A stretch of DNA of 56,760 nucleotides from UKL13-2 sp947085425 (GCA_947085425.1 CAMTWK010000022.1:1-56760); one strand, 5' to 3'; positions 8,091 through 17,295 are shown, counted from the stretch's first letter. Numbers and translations: made by a program. Notes: generated by a model not told the origin, from the letters alone.

Positions 8091-10952
8091 TCATTTTTTT
8101 GCCGCCGCTTCCCACGACAACGCCGCATCAATCAATTCTTTTTGTTGCTCGTTGTGTTTGACCAAATAGCCGACTGCGGGTGAAGCCGACGACGCACGTC
8201 CGGCATAACTCAGGCGCTGGTCATCACGCATATTGCGTAATAAATAATGCTGGATGCGATGCCACGCACCCTGATTACCCGGCTCTTCCTGCGCCCACAC
8301 CACCGACTTTGCATTTGGATAAAGTTCGATCTGCTGTTTGAATTCTTCGTGCGGGAACGGATATAACTGCTCCAGTCGAATGACCGCAATATCGTCCATT
8401 TTGCGTGCCTCGCGCTCGGCAACAATGTCGTAATACACCTTGCCCGAACACACCACCAGCCGTTTGACTTTTTTCGCATTGAGTTTGAAGGTCTCACCAA
8501 TCACCACTTCAAATTTGCCATTGGCCAATTCTTCCAGCATCGAGGTGGCTTCTTTTTTACGCAGCAGTGATTTGGGCATCATCACAATCAATGGCTTGCG
8601 CACCGGTCGCAGCGCCTGGCGACGAATCATGTGATACAACTGCGCGGCAGTCGACGGCACCACCACTTGAATATTGTGCTCGGCACATAGCTGCAAAAAA
8701 CGTTCAAGGCGTGCCGACGAATGTTCCGGTCCTTGGCCCTCATAACCGTGCGGCAAAAATAACGATAGCCCGCACAACCGTGCCCATTTGGCTTCGCCGG
8801 AGCTGATAAATTGGTCGATCACCACCTGTGCGCCGTTGGCAAAGTCACCAAACTGCGCTTCCCAGATCACCAACTCAAACGGTTGCGCCGATGCGTAGCC
8901 GTACTCAAAACCGAGCACCGCCTCTTCCGACAACAACGAATCGATCACCACAAAATTGGCTTGTTTTTCGGCAACATTTTGCAGCGGGACGTAAATTCCG
9001 GAGTCCCATCGTTCACGGTTCTGATCGTGCAGCACCGCGTGGCGGTGGGCAAAGGTGCCCCGCCCACAATCCTGACCGCTGAGTCGCACCGGCGTACCGG
9101 CGACCACCAATGAGGCGTAAGCAAGATTTTCCGCCATGCCCCAATCGAGTGGCAACTCGCCGCGGCCCATTTTGCGGCGCGATTCGAGTAATTTTTCGAC
9201 CGACATATGACACTTAAAATCGGACGGAACTTGCGTCAGGCGCTCGGCGTATTTTTTAAGTTTTGACAGCGACACTTTGCTTTCAAAGCTGGCGCGCCAA
9301 TCCGTGCCAAGATACGGTGCCCAATCCACCGCCAGGGGTGGTTTGATGCCGTACAATATTTTTGCATTGGTACTTTTGCCGGCGTCGAGGCGCGCACGAA
9401 TATTGGTGACCAGGTCGTCGCCGTAGGTTTCACCAATGGTGCCCTCGGCGGCCAATTTGTCCGCATACAATTTTCGGGTGCCGGGATGCTGGGCGATTTT
9501 TTTGTACATCAGCGGCTGGGTGACAAACGGTTCATCCTGCTCGTTGTGACCAAGCTTGCGGAAACACACCATATCAATCACGACATCCTTGTGGAACGTC
9601 ATGCGGTAATCGAGCGCGATCCGGCCGACCATCAACACCGCCTCGGGATCATCGGCGTTAACGTGAAACACCGGTGCTTCAATCATTTTGGCGATGTCGG
9701 TGCAATACAGCGAAGACCGTGAATCACGTGTGTCCGAAGTGGTGAAACCAACCTGGTTGTTGACCACGATATGTACCGTGCCACCGGTCTTAAATCCACG
9801 CGTTTGTGACAACGCCATGGTTTCCATAATCACGCCCTGCCCGGCAAACGCCGCATCACCGTGAATCAACAACGGAATGACTTCGTCGCCTTCAAGGTCA
9901 TGACGACGCTGCTGGCGGGCGCGCACACTGCCTTCGACCACCGGGTTGACGATTTCCAAATGTGATGGATTAAAGGCCAGTGTTAAATGCACACTACCGC
10001 CCTTGGTTTGAATGTCCGATGAAAATCCCTGATGATATTTGACGTCGCCCGAACCGACGTCGTGTTTTTTCTTGCCTTCAAATTCGTCAAATAAATCCGC
10101 CGGTAATTTGCCCAGGGAATTGACCAAAATATTCAGGCGACCGCGGTGGGCCATGCCCAGCACCACTTCCTTGACGCCTTTGGCACCGCAGTTTTGAATG
10201 ATGTCGTCGACCAATGGAATCAATGACTCGCCACCCTCGAGCGAGAATCGCTTCTGGCCAACGTAACGCGTGTGCAGGTATTTTTCGAGTGTTTCAGCGG
10301 CCGTCAAACGATCCAACAAAAATTGCTTTTCAGCGACGGTCAACGACGCCTGTGACTGCACCGATTCGAGTTGACGTTGAATCCAACGCTTTTGCACGGT
10401 CTGCGAAATGTAAATGTACTCGGCACCGACCGTGCCACAGTAGGTGTTTTTGACTGCGGCGATAATGTCTTTCAACTTTGCCTTGACATCACCGCCGGTG
10501 ATTTTTCCCTGCCAGGAGCCGAATGCAAACTCGGTTTCAAGATCGGCGTCGCTCAGGCCATAGTACGGCAGATCCAATTCCGGCACATCCATACGTTCCA
10601 TGCGCTTGAGTGGATCAAGCGACGAGCTGCGTGCACCCATGACGCGATGCGCGCGAATGTATTGCAGCACCTTGAACGCCTTTTGCTGATCGCCCGGATT
10701 GCCGCCACCGGTATTCACATGCGCGACACGTTTGACACCGCCCTGCGCGGCCAGTTTTGCAAACGCGGCAATCACCGGCGAATGCGGCACATCCCCGGCT
10801 GCATGCCCGGCAACATTCGGCAGACTGTCAAATTGTTTCCGCCATGCCTCCGGCACCGACTCCGCGTCGGTGAGATATTGCTCGTATAACTCTTCGATAT
10901 AGGGCGCGTTTGCGCCATAAAACAGGGAGGATTGTTGATAGTCACGCATCAT
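8091..10952 (-). CDS. sucA: 2-oxoglutarate dehydrogenase E1
   Basis: This thiamin-diphosphate enzyme decarboxylates 2-oxoglutarate and succinylates the E2 lipoyl arm, a control point of the TCA cycle. The 953-residue length is typical. Visible signatures are the N-terminal E2-binding stretch (SLFYGANAPYIEELYEQY), the substrate and cofactor segments GMAHRGRLNILVN, SSDIQTKGGSVHLTLAFNPSHLE and HGDAAFAGQG, and the transketolase-like C-terminal half (QFGDFANGAQVVIDQF, LPHGYEGQGPEHSSARLERF). There are two adjacent start codons; AGAGG lies before them. The gene heads the sucA-sucB-lpdA set, with a repeat-rich gap before gltA. Confidence 0.96.
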   Translation of the reverse strand: MMRDYQQSSLFYGANAPYIEELYEQYLTDAESVPEAWRKQFDSLPNVAGHAAGDVPHSPVIAAFAKLAAQGGVKRVAHVNTGGGNPGDQQKAFKVLQYIRAHRVMGARSSSLDPLKRMERMDVPELDLPYYGLSDADLETEFAFGSWQGKITGGDVKAKLKDIIAAVKNTYCGTVGAEYIYISQTVQKRWIQRQLESVQSQASLTVAEKQFLLDRLTAAETLEKYLHTRYVGQKRFSLEGGESLIPLVDDIIQNCGAKGVKEVVLGMAHRGRLNILVNSLGKLPADLFDEFEGKKKHDVGSGDVKYHQGFSSDIQTKGGSVHLTLAFNPSHLEIVNPVVEGSVRARQQRRHDLEGDEVIPLLIHGDAAFAGQGVIMETMALSQTRGFKTGGTVHIVVNNQVGFTTSDTRDSRSSLYCTDIAKMIEAPVFHVNADDPEAVLMVGRIALDYRMTFHKDVVIDMVCFRKLGHNEQDEPFVTQPLMYKKIAQHPGTRKLYADKLAAEGTIGETYGDDLVTNIRARLDAGKSTNAKILYGIKPPLAVDWAPYLGTDWRASFESKVSLSKLKKYAERLTQVPSDFKCHMSVEKLLESRRKMGRGELPLDWGMAENLAYASLVVAGTPVRLSGQDCGRGTFAHRHAVLHDQNRERWDSGIYVPLQNVAEKQANFVVIDSLLSEEAVLGFEYGYASAQPFELVIWEAQFGDFANGAQVVIDQFISSGEAKWARLCGLSLFLPHGYEGQGPEHSSARLERFLQLCAEHNIQVVVPSTAAQLYHMIRRQALRPVRKPLIVMMPKSLLRKKEATSMLEELANGKFEVVIGETFKLNAKKVKRLVVCSGKVYYDIVAEREARKMDDIAVIRLEQLYPFPHEEFKQQIELYPNAKSVVWAQEEPGNQGAWHRIQHYLLRNMRDDQRLSYAGRASSASPAVGYLVKHNEQQKELIDAALSWEAAAKK

Positions 10953-10980
10953 GATTGTTGCCTCTTATTGCCAAATAATT

Positions 10981-11159
10981 GGAACCACAGATAAACACAG
11001 ATGAAATGATTAAACTCGTTAATTGACGGGCAGTTCCAGATATTTTGTGCTGAAACAGAGCGCCAGTATTGCCAATTGCCATTCCTGCACAGGCTGAAAT
11101 AGAAACTTAAAGCCGCCCTTTGAACTTATCCGTGTTTATCCGTGTTCATCTGTGGTTCC
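10981..11159. repeat. Inverted short-repeat element between gltA and sucA
   Basis: The gap holds two diverged inverted arms: 10981-11005 (GGAACCACAGATAAACACAG plus a few bases) and 11126-11159, whose complement reads GGAACCACAGATGAACACGG followed by ATAAACACGGATAA. Inside each arm a short unit of about 9 bases (AACACRGAT) is repeated. Similar ACCACAGATRAACACRGAT strings are common intergenic repeats in many bacteria. The gap otherwise holds nothing gene-like; the element could form a cruciform or affect mRNA processing between the two operon parts. Confidence 0.7.
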
Positions 11160-11179
11160 ATGCATTCATTGCCAAACAC

Positions 11180-12478
11180 TCACTTCACATCCCGCCGTGT
11201 CGAACCCACATACAACTGGCGCGGACGACCAATTTTGTATTCAGGATCGGCGATCATTTCGTTCAACTGCGCAATCCAGCCGACCGTTCTGGCCAGCGCA
11301 AAAATCGCCGTGAACAGCGGCACCGGAATACCAATCGCCTTTTGCACAATGCCCGAATAAAAATCGACATTCGGGTACAACTTGCGCGACACAAAATAAT
11401 CGTCTTCCAGGGCGATTTTTTCCAGCGCCATCGCCAGTTTGAACAAGGGGTCATCCTGCAAGCCGAGTTCGGTCAACACTTCATGACAGGTTTCACGCAT
11501 CAGCTTGGCGCGTGGATCGTAATTTTTGTACACCCGATGGCCGAAGCCCATCAGCTTCACGCTCGAATTTTTGTCCTTCACCTGGCTAATGAATTCGCCG
11601 ATTTTTTCGACGCCACCATTGCGCTGGATGTCGTAGAGCATATTCAGCGCCGCCTCATTGGCCCCGCCGTGTGCCGGCCCCCACAAACACGCCACACCGG
11701 CGGCCACGGCGGCAAACGGATTGGTGCCGGACGAAGCGCACAGCCGCACGGTGGAGGTCGAGGCATTTTGTTCGTGGTCGGCATGGAGGATAAAAATCCG
11801 GTCGAGCGCACGCACCAACACCTCATTGACCTTGTAGTCCTCGGCCGGCACGGCAAACATCATGCGCATGAAGTTGGCGGTATACCCCAGATCATTGCGC
11901 GGATAAATGGTCGGCTGGCCGATGGTGTATTTGTACGCGAGTGCCGTCAGTGTCGGCAACTTGGCGATCAAACGAATCGCCGAAATGTCGCGCTGCTCTT
12001 TGTCGTGCAGATTCATCGAGTCCGGATAAAACGCCGACATCGCGCCGACCAGCCCGGTCATCACCGCCATCGGATGGGCATCACGCCGAAAGCCGCGCAG
12101 GAAAAACTGCATCTGCTCATGCACCATGGTGTGATTGATCACCCGCGCCACAAATTCCTTGTCCTGTTCGGCATTGGGCAATTCACCATTCAACAGCAAA
12201 TAACACACCTGCATGAAATTGCACTTGTTGGCGAGCTGTTCGATCGGATAACCGCGATATAACAATTCGCCTTTGTCGCCGTCAATAAAAGTGATCGACG
12301 AATTACACGACGAAGTTGATAAAAAACCGGGGTCATAGGTGAACATGCCGGTCTGGCCGTAGAGCTTGCGGATGTCGATCACATCCGGGCCGTGCGCACC
12401 GCCGTAAACCGGCAGATCAACCGATTTGCCGTCCGCATAGTTAAGAACTGCCTTGCCTTTTGGTGTCATCGCGTCCAT
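11180..12478 (-). CDS. gltA: Citrate synthase
   Basis: This enzyme condenses oxaloacetate and acetyl-CoA to citrate. The 432-residue protein is of the hexameric type I class, with an N-terminal ~50-residue extension (GTFTYDPGF-like segment MFTYDPGFLSTSSCNS) and the catalytic residues in LNHADHEQNASTSTVRL-like context (ILHADHEQNASTSTVRL), GPAHGGANEAAL and MGFGHRVYKNYDPRAK. GGGAG lies before the ATG. It sits between sdhE and sucA. A second, shorter synthase, prpC, is at 30.6 kb; the N-terminal extension and this operon context make the present gene the TCA enzyme. Confidence 0.95.
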   Translation of the reverse strand: MDAMTPKGKAVLNYADGKSVDLPVYGGAHGPDVIDIRKLYGQTGMFTYDPGFLSTSSCNSSITFIDGDKGELLYRGYPIEQLANKCNFMQVCYLLLNGELPNAEQDKEFVARVINHTMVHEQMQFFLRGFRRDAHPMAVMTGLVGAMSAFYPDSMNLHDKEQRDISAIRLIAKLPTLTALAYKYTIGQPTIYPRNDLGYTANFMRMMFAVPAEDYKVNEVLVRALDRIFILHADHEQNASTSTVRLCASSGTNPFAAVAAGVACLWGPAHGGANEAALNMLYDIQRNGGVEKIGEFISQVKDKNSSVKLMGFGHRVYKNYDPRAKLMRETCHEVLTELGLQDDPLFKLAMALEKIALEDDYFVSRKLYPNVDFYSGIVQKAIGIPVPLFTAIFALARTVGWIAQLNEMIADPEYKIGRPRQLYVGSTRRDVK

Positions 12479-12542
12479 TGTTTTTCTCCCGATACGTTTG
12501 ATTATTTATGTTTCCGCAGCCTGCCAGACCCAACTGCCGGTG

Positions 12543-12842
12543 TCACCCCTGCCCACCCTGCACAATACTGTTCAACTTTCCCGCTGATGCCGCCACGATA
12601 CGCGCGGCAATCGGTTGCAAAACTTCATCCTCACAAGACTTGCGCCCCATCAAAATTTCCAACAATTCGTTGTCGCCGAGTTGCAGCAACCGATCCAACT
12701 GCGCCAATTCGCCCGCAGACAACTGCACCAAGTCCGTTTCCAGAAAACGCGCCAACAAAATATCGTTTTCCAACAACCCGCGTCTGGCACGCCAGCGAAT
12801 GCGATCATAAAAGCGCGGATCAATTTCTGCCGGGTTCACCAT
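12543..12842 (-). CDS. sdhE: FAD assembly factor SdhE
   Basis: SdhE promotes covalent attachment of FAD to SdhA. The roughly 99-residue protein carries the family's RGLLE motif (RARRGLLENDILLARFLE) near the N-terminus and the helical bundle pattern ELAQLDRLLQLGDNELLEILMGR. The ATG at 12842 is used; a TTG two codons earlier is the alternative. It follows sdhB by 11 bases and precedes gltA, the usual betaproteobacterial place for this gene (also called ygfY). Confidence 0.88.
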   Translation of the reverse strand: MVNPAEIDPRFYDRIRWRARRGLLENDILLARFLETDLVQLSAGELAQLDRLLQLGDNELLEILMGRKSCEDEVLQPIAARIVAASAGKLNSIVQGGQG

Positions 12843-12853
12843 GCTCAACGTTC

Positions 12854-13549
12854 TTACACTGCCCTTTTAACCAACATCTCTTTGATCTTGCCAATCGCCA
12901 GCGACGGGTTTAATCCTTTTGGACAAACATCCACACAATTCATGATGGTGTGACAACGGAACAACCGGTACGGGTCTTCAAGATTGTCGAGGCGCTCATT
13001 GGCGGCTTCATCGCGGGTGTCGGCAATAAACCGATACGCCGCCAACAACCCCGCCGGGCCGACAAATTTGTCCGGGTTCCACCAAAACGACGGGCACGAA
13101 GTAGAACAACAAGCGCACAAAATACATTCGTACAACCCGTCCAGCTCCAGCCGGTCACCCGGTGATTGCAATCTTTCTTTTTCCGGCGGCGGGCTGTTGT
13201 TGATGACAAACGGTTTGACGGATTCGTACTGTTTGAAAAACTGCGTCATGTCAACGATCAGATCACGAATGATCGGCAGTCCCGGCAGCGGTTTTAACAC
13301 CACCGGCTCTTTTAATTCGCTGATCTTGGTGATACACGCCAGACCGTTTTTGCCGTTGATATTCATGGCGTCCGAACCACACACGCCTTCGCGGCAGGAA
13401 CGACGCAAGGCGAGTGTGTCATCAATGGATTTGATGCGAATCAACGCATCAAGCAACATGCGGTCGGTCGGCGCGAGTTTGATGTCGTACTCTTTAAAGT
13501 ACGGTTTTTTATCGGTATCGGGATCAAAGCGGAGAATTTGGAATTTCAT
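12854..13549 (-). CDS. sdhB: Succinate dehydrogenase iron-sulfur subunit
   Basis: SdhB passes electrons from SdhA flavin to the membrane quinone site. The 231-residue protein has the N-terminal ferredoxin-like [2Fe-2S] ligands (CREGVCGSDAMNINGKNGLAC) and the C-terminal cysteine clusters CILCACCSTSCP and CHTIMNCVDVCPKGLNP for the [4Fe-4S] and [3Fe-4S] centres. All expected cysteines are present. The length is normal. It lies downstream of sdhA but is separated by a 165-base gap full of short repeats, which is unusual inside an sdh operon. Confidence 0.96.
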   Translation of the reverse strand: MKFQILRFDPDTDKKPYFKEYDIKLAPTDRMLLDALIRIKSIDDTLALRRSCREGVCGSDAMNINGKNGLACITKISELKEPVVLKPLPGLPIIRDLIVDMTQFFKQYESVKPFVINNSPPPEKERLQSPGDRLELDGLYECILCACCSTSCPSFWWNPDKFVGPAGLLAAYRFIADTRDEAANERLDNLEDPYRLFRCHTIMNCVDVCPKGLNPSLAIGKIKEMLVKRAV

Positions 13550-13593
13550 TGCTGGCCTGTCAAAAATTGGGGTGAGGCATTTTTTTGCTGTTG

Positions 13594-13713
13594 GCGACTC
13601 TTTTAGGCGACTCTTTTACAAGTGAATCGGTGAACGGGTGAACAAAATCCCGATCATCGCGAATTTTTAGAAATCAGCACAAATTCATTTCTTCACTCAT
13701 TCACGCATTCATC
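13594..13713. repeat. Short-repeat cluster between sdhA and sdhB
   Basis: Three elements fill this gap. A 13-base unit (GGCGACTCTTTTA) occurs twice in tandem at about 13594-13619. A run of GTGAATCGGTGAACGGGTGAAC lies at about 13621-13642. An inverted-sense run of TTCAYTCATTCAC-type units follows at 13685-13713, so the last two can pair imperfectly as a hairpin. Nothing gene-like is seen. Placed in the middle of the sdh operon, the structure could affect mRNA stability and the SdhA:SdhB ratio. Confidence 0.55.
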
Positions 13714-13715
13714 TA

Positions 13716-15518
13716 TCAATAAACCCGCGCTTTGGGGGCAAACGACTCCACCGTCAGCGGCGTCAAATTCACCGGCTTGTAATCAAGCGTATTACCTTGC
13801 TTGTACCAAAGCGTGTGTTTTAACCAATTGGCATCATCGCGTCCGGCGGTAAAACCGGGACGATCGTGACAATCGGCGCGATCATGCGCACCGCGGGTTT
13901 CTTTGCGTGCCTCAGCCGAGACCATGGTGGCCATCGCCACTTCAATCAGGTTTTGCAATTCCAGCGCTTCGATGCGTGCGGTGTTGAACACCTTGGACTT
14001 ATCTTTGATTTCAAGTTTTTGTGCACGTTCCGCCACCTGTTTGATTTTCTCAACACCGGCAATCAACATGTCTGGAAAACGAAACACGCCACAATGCGCC
14101 TGCATGGTTTGGCGCATCGCCTCACCCACCGCATGCACCGATTCACCACCGGTCTGAGCATCGAGTTTGGCAAGACGTGACACCGACAATTCACCGGCAT
14201 GGGCAGGCAATGGTTTGTGCTGATTGTTTTCAGCGATGAATTTAATCATGGAGTCACCAGCCGACTTGCCCATCACCAGCAAATCGGTGAGCGAATTGGT
14301 GCCGAGACGGTTGGCGCCATGAATCGAGGCGCAGCCACACTCGCCCGCAGCGTAAAAACCATTCACCACACTATTCGGGTTGCCATCTTTTGGCACCACC
14401 ACTTCACCCAGATAATTGGTTGGAATGCCTCCCATTTGATAGTGACAGGTTGGCACCACCGGAATCGGATCTTTGGCGCAATCAACATTGCCAAAGGTCA
14501 GGGCAATTTCACGAATGCCCGGCAATCGCTTGTTGATCACCTCCGGTCCGAGATGATCGAGTTTGAGCAGAATGTAATCCTTATCCGGTCCGGCACCACG
14601 GCCCTCCTTGATTTCGGTTGCCATGGCGCGCGCCACCACGTCACGCGACGCCAAATCTTTCATGGTCGGCGCATAACGCTCCATAAAGCGTTCGCCCTGA
14701 CCATTCAACAATATGCCGCCCTCACCGCGCACCCCCTCGGTGATCAGCACACCGGCCCCGGCCACCCCGGTCGGGTGAAACTGCCAGAACTCCATGTCTT
14801 CGAGCGGGATACCGGCGCGTGCTGCCATCCCCAAGCCGTCACCGGTATTGATAAACGCATTGGTCGACGACGCATAAATACGGCCCGCACCGCCGGTGGC
14901 AAACAGAGTCGCCTTGGCGTGAAAAATCATCGACTCGCCGGTTTCCATTTCCATGGCGGTGACACCCAATACATTACCGTCGTCGTCGCGAATCAAATCG
15001 AGCGCCATCCACTCGACAAAAAATTGGGTGTTGGCAAATAAATTACGCTGATACAAAGTGTGCAACATGGCGTGACCGGTGCGGTCGGCAGCGGCACACG
15101 ATCGTTGCACCGCCTTTTCGCCAAAGTTTTGTGTGTGTCCGCCAAACGGCCGCTGATAAATGGTGCCGTCGTCATTGCGATCAAACGGCATGCCGAAATG
15201 TTCAAGCTCAATCACCGCTTCGGGCGCGTTTTTACACATGAACTCAATCGCATCCTGGTCACCGAGCCAATCTGAGCCCTTGATGGTGTCGTACATATGC
15301 CAGTGCCAGTTGTCCTCGCCCATGTTGCCGAGAGACGCGCCGACACCGCCCTGGGCAGCCACCGTGTGTGAGCGGGTTGGAAACACTTTCGACAGCACCG
15401 CCACTTTTAACCCCGCATTGGACAATTGCAACGCTGCACGCAGCCCGGAACCTCCCGCACCCACCACCACGGCGTCAAATTTACGCACGGGCAAAGCTGG
15501 TAATAAAGATGTCGCCAT
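13716..15518 (-). CDS. sdhA: Succinate dehydrogenase flavoprotein subunit
   Basis: SdhA oxidises succinate to fumarate with a covalently bound FAD. The 600-residue protein has the dinucleotide-binding GAGGSGLRAAL near the N-terminus, the FAD-linked histidine in SHTVAAQGG, the substrate-site region HPTGVAGAGVLITEGVRGEGG, the catalytic-arginine segment DVVARAMATEI, and the C-terminal TNSLTDLLVMGKSAG. The length is normal. The start lies four bases after sdhD ends. sdhE downstream supplies the flavinylation factor. Confidence 0.96.
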   Translation of the reverse strand: MATSLLPALPVRKFDAVVVGAGGSGLRAALQLSNAGLKVAVLSKVFPTRSHTVAAQGGVGASLGNMGEDNWHWHMYDTIKGSDWLGDQDAIEFMCKNAPEAVIELEHFGMPFDRNDDGTIYQRPFGGHTQNFGEKAVQRSCAAADRTGHAMLHTLYQRNLFANTQFFVEWMALDLIRDDDGNVLGVTAMEMETGESMIFHAKATLFATGGAGRIYASSTNAFINTGDGLGMAARAGIPLEDMEFWQFHPTGVAGAGVLITEGVRGEGGILLNGQGERFMERYAPTMKDLASRDVVARAMATEIKEGRGAGPDKDYILLKLDHLGPEVINKRLPGIREIALTFGNVDCAKDPIPVVPTCHYQMGGIPTNYLGEVVVPKDGNPNSVVNGFYAAGECGCASIHGANRLGTNSLTDLLVMGKSAGDSMIKFIAENNQHKPLPAHAGELSVSRLAKLDAQTGGESVHAVGEAMRQTMQAHCGVFRFPDMLIAGVEKIKQVAERAQKLEIKDKSKVFNTARIEALELQNLIEVAMATMVSAEARKETRGAHDRADCHDRPGFTAGRDDANWLKHTLWYKQGNTLDYKPVNLTPLTVESFAPKARVY

Positions 15519-15521
15519 TGT

Positions 15522-15869
15522 CTAGTTGCCCCACAGGATAGAAACTGACCAGACCGAGCATCCAATCAGAAACAAAAGAACCGCCACCTGCAGCAACAAC
15601 CGCATCCACAGTGGCTTAACGTAATCCATCAACACATCACGCATGCCGATCCAGGCGTGGTAATGAACTGATAACAAAAACATGAGCGTCAGAATGCGCA
15701 CAACTTCACCGCTGAATAATTGTTTCCATTCGGCATAACTGACCGCACCATGCACCACAAAAAAACCGACAATCAGCACGCTGAAAACCAGCATGATCAC
15801 GGCTGTCACACGCTGAATCAGCCAGTCTTTCCAGCCATAATGCGCGCCCACAGGTTGTTTATTAAGCAT
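15522..15869 (-). CDS. sdhD: Succinate dehydrogenase membrane anchor subunit
   Basis: This 115-residue protein has three transmembrane helices (about 15-38, 55-75 and 90-112). The family's histidine-bearing segment LLSVHYHAWIGMRDVLMDYV contributes to haem b and quinone binding. The N-terminal GWKDWLIQRVTAVIM matches the conserved RxxA region next to the quinone site. It lies 9 bases after sdhC and 3 bases before sdhA. Confidence 0.9.
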   Translation of the reverse strand: MLNKQPVGAHYGWKDWLIQRVTAVIMLVFSVLIVGFFVVHGAVSYAEWKQLFSGEVVRILTLMFLLSVHYHAWIGMRDVLMDYVKPLWMRLLLQVAVLLFLIGCSVWSVSILWGN

Positions 15870-15878
15870 AATTTTTCC

Positions 15879-16295
15879 CTACCAAATTCTGGCGGCAATG
15901 ATCAGCGTACTGACCACACCGGCGACCAATACCAACTTGGCTGACAACCGGGCCGGCGCGAGCGCAACACCAATATGTAAATCAAGAAACAGGTAACGTA
16001 TTCCGGCAAATAAATGGTGCATAAACGACCAGACAAAGCCGATGACAATTAATTTCGCGAGCGGATGCGAAAAATATCCCTGCCATGTGGCGAAACTGGT
16101 TCCAGATGCCAGCGTTCCTTGCAGTGCCGCGAGCAGCAGTGGAATTAAAAACAGGAACATCACCACGCCGGTGACGCGATGAAAAATAGACACCAGTCCG
16201 GGAACCGGCAGGTTGAACAAATTAAGATCGTAATACTTGGGGCGCAACCGAACGGATTGCGGCTTCGCATCAGGCGTGGTCGGGCGGGATGACAT
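15879..16295 (-). CDS. sdhC: Succinate dehydrogenase cytochrome b556 subunit
   Basis: SdhC binds haem b and ubiquinone with SdhD. From the chosen start the protein is 138 residues with three membrane helices. It has the conserved quinone-site stretch GLVSIFHRVTGVVMFL (Ser and Arg) and the haem-ligand region SFMHHLFAGIRYLFLD. The ATG at 16295 is chosen over the longer frame to 16388 because AAGGA lies six bases before it. It is the first gene of the minus-strand TCA block. Confidence 0.92.
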   Translation of the reverse strand: MSSRPTTPDAKPQSVRLRPKYYDLNLFNLPVPGLVSIFHRVTGVVMFLFLIPLLLAALQGTLASGTSFATWQGYFSHPLAKLIVIGFVWSFMHHLFAGIRYLFLDLHIGVALAPARLSAKLVLVAGVVSTLIIAARIW

Positions 16296-16806
16296 TTTCT
16301 GTCCTTTATTATTCGAACTCGTTGCGAGATTCGCCACCTGCAATTGGTGCATGAGGTGTGTAGACCCAATCAATGCGGATCGGTCCAACCCAACTCAGCG
16401 CATTATTTTTATATCCAGCAAGCAATGCGGTGCGCAATTTCGTAGCGAGCTTTGCATTAAAGCGTTTGATTCTAAACGGAAAAGCCCTGATAAGAACAGG
16501 GTTCCCATGGCTTCTCCGTGGATTGAAGGACAGTTGACCGCGACTTGCGCGCCAGACCTCAACATATTGAATATAAACAGAAATTTTCAAAAAAATACAT
16601 ACCATCCCAGTCTTGAACGGAGGCGCGTGGCGACCTGAAAATAAAAAAAAACTGGCAATATCAATTTTTGATATCATTATTTGCTTGCATCAAGCGTGAG
16701 TTTGGTACGCTGTCCCCGTTCAACTTGCTCAACAACCATCCCGACTCAACCATCCCAATCACAGCCAACCCCATCACAGCCAACCCCATCGCAGCCAACC
16801 CATCCC
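16296..16806. promoter_or_regulatory. Divergent intergenic region upstream of sdhC
   Basis: About 500 bases lie between the sdhC start and the plus-strand HicB-like gene. An AT-rich perfect inverted repeat (ATATCAA-TTT-TTGATAT) at 16658-16674 lies next to a poly-A tract at 16643-16651 and is the best candidate for an operator or promoter of the sdh operon. On the minus strand TTGATA from this palindrome could be a -35 box, but the -10 is unclear. Most of the rest looks non-coding. Confidence 0.4.
16761..16805 (+). repeat. Three tandem 15-bp units before the HicB-like gene
   Basis: The unit ACAGCCAACCCCATC occurs three times in a row, the last copy slightly diverged. The repeat lies in a reading frame open into the HicB-like gene and would encode a Gln-Pro-Thr-Pro-Ser pattern. 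It more likely belongs to the untranslated leader, since a conserved start lies just downstream. Confidence 0.7.
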
Positions 16807-16827
16807 ATGCCATCCACTAAAAATATC

Positions 16828-17163
16828 ATGCGTTACCGGGGCTACGTGGCACGCATTGATTTTGATGAAGGCGACGGCGTTTTTTCCGGCAACGTGCTCG
16901 GCCTGACCGAACCGATTTCATTCTATGGTGCCAGCGTGGACGAATTGCGCGGCGACTTTACCTTTGCCATTGATCACTATTTGTCGGTATGCCGCGAGGC
17001 GGGCATCACCCCGCAAAAACAAGTCGCCGGCAAAGTGCTGCTGCGCCTCGCGCCGGAAACCCATGCGCTGGCATTGGTCGCGGCAAAATCAGCCGGCATC
17101 AGCCTCAATGAATGGATGATTGAAGCCGTCACCCGGCGTCTGGCGGGGGGCGGCAAGTCATAG
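16828..17163 (+). CDS. HicB-family protein without an adjacent hicA
   Basis: From the ATG at 16828 the product is 111 residues. It has the HicB N-terminal fold (YVARIDFDEGDGVFSGNVLGL) followed by a ribbon-helix-helix DNA-binding tail (THALALVAAKSAGISLNEWMIEAVTRRL). This is the longer, DNA-binding type of HicB. An ATG at 16807 is an alternative start. No hicA is found within a kilobase on either side, so it is an orphan antitoxin or repressor. It is the first member of a cluster of toxin-antitoxin genes on the plus strand. Confidence 0.75.
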   Translation: MRYRGYVARIDFDEGDGVFSGNVLGLTEPISFYGASVDELRGDFTFAIDHYLSVCREAGITPQKQVAGKVLLRLAPETHALALVAAKSAGISLNEWMIEAVTRRLAGGGKS

Positions 17164-17295
17164 TTTTGCGGTGGCGACCCAAAACAACCTCGATGTAAAA
17201 TCGATGCAACCGGCCAGTAGCTGCTCTTCCAAGGCTTTGTCTGATTTGATACTGTAGTCAGGACAATCGCCGAAGTCGTATGTGAATGGCCTCAC
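17158..17295 (-). CDS. Possible 45-residue ORF or gene remnant
   Basis: On the minus strand a GTG at 17295 opens a 45-codon frame whose product (MRPFTYDFGDCPDYSIKSDK, then a mixed charged/hydrophobic segment) has ordinary amino-acid composition rather than a shadow-like one. It ends across the HicB-like stop codon. No family was recognised and there is no good ribosome binding site; it may be the 3' tail of a lost gene. Confidence 0.2.
   Translation of the reverse strand: MRPFTYDFGDCPDYSIKSDKALEEQLLAGCIDFTSRLFWVATAKL

Noticed and set aside
11120..12262. 380-codon plus-strand ORF opposite gltA
   Set aside because: His/Arg-rich shadow with no recognisable fold; gltA on the other strand is full length and certain.
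14199..15041. 280-codon plus-strand ORF opposite sdhA
   Set aside because: Shadow of sdhA; composition is unlike a real protein and no start signal precedes it.
16761..16805. Short tandem units as a CRISPR array
   Set aside because: Three adjoining 15-bp units with no spacers and no cas genes nearby.
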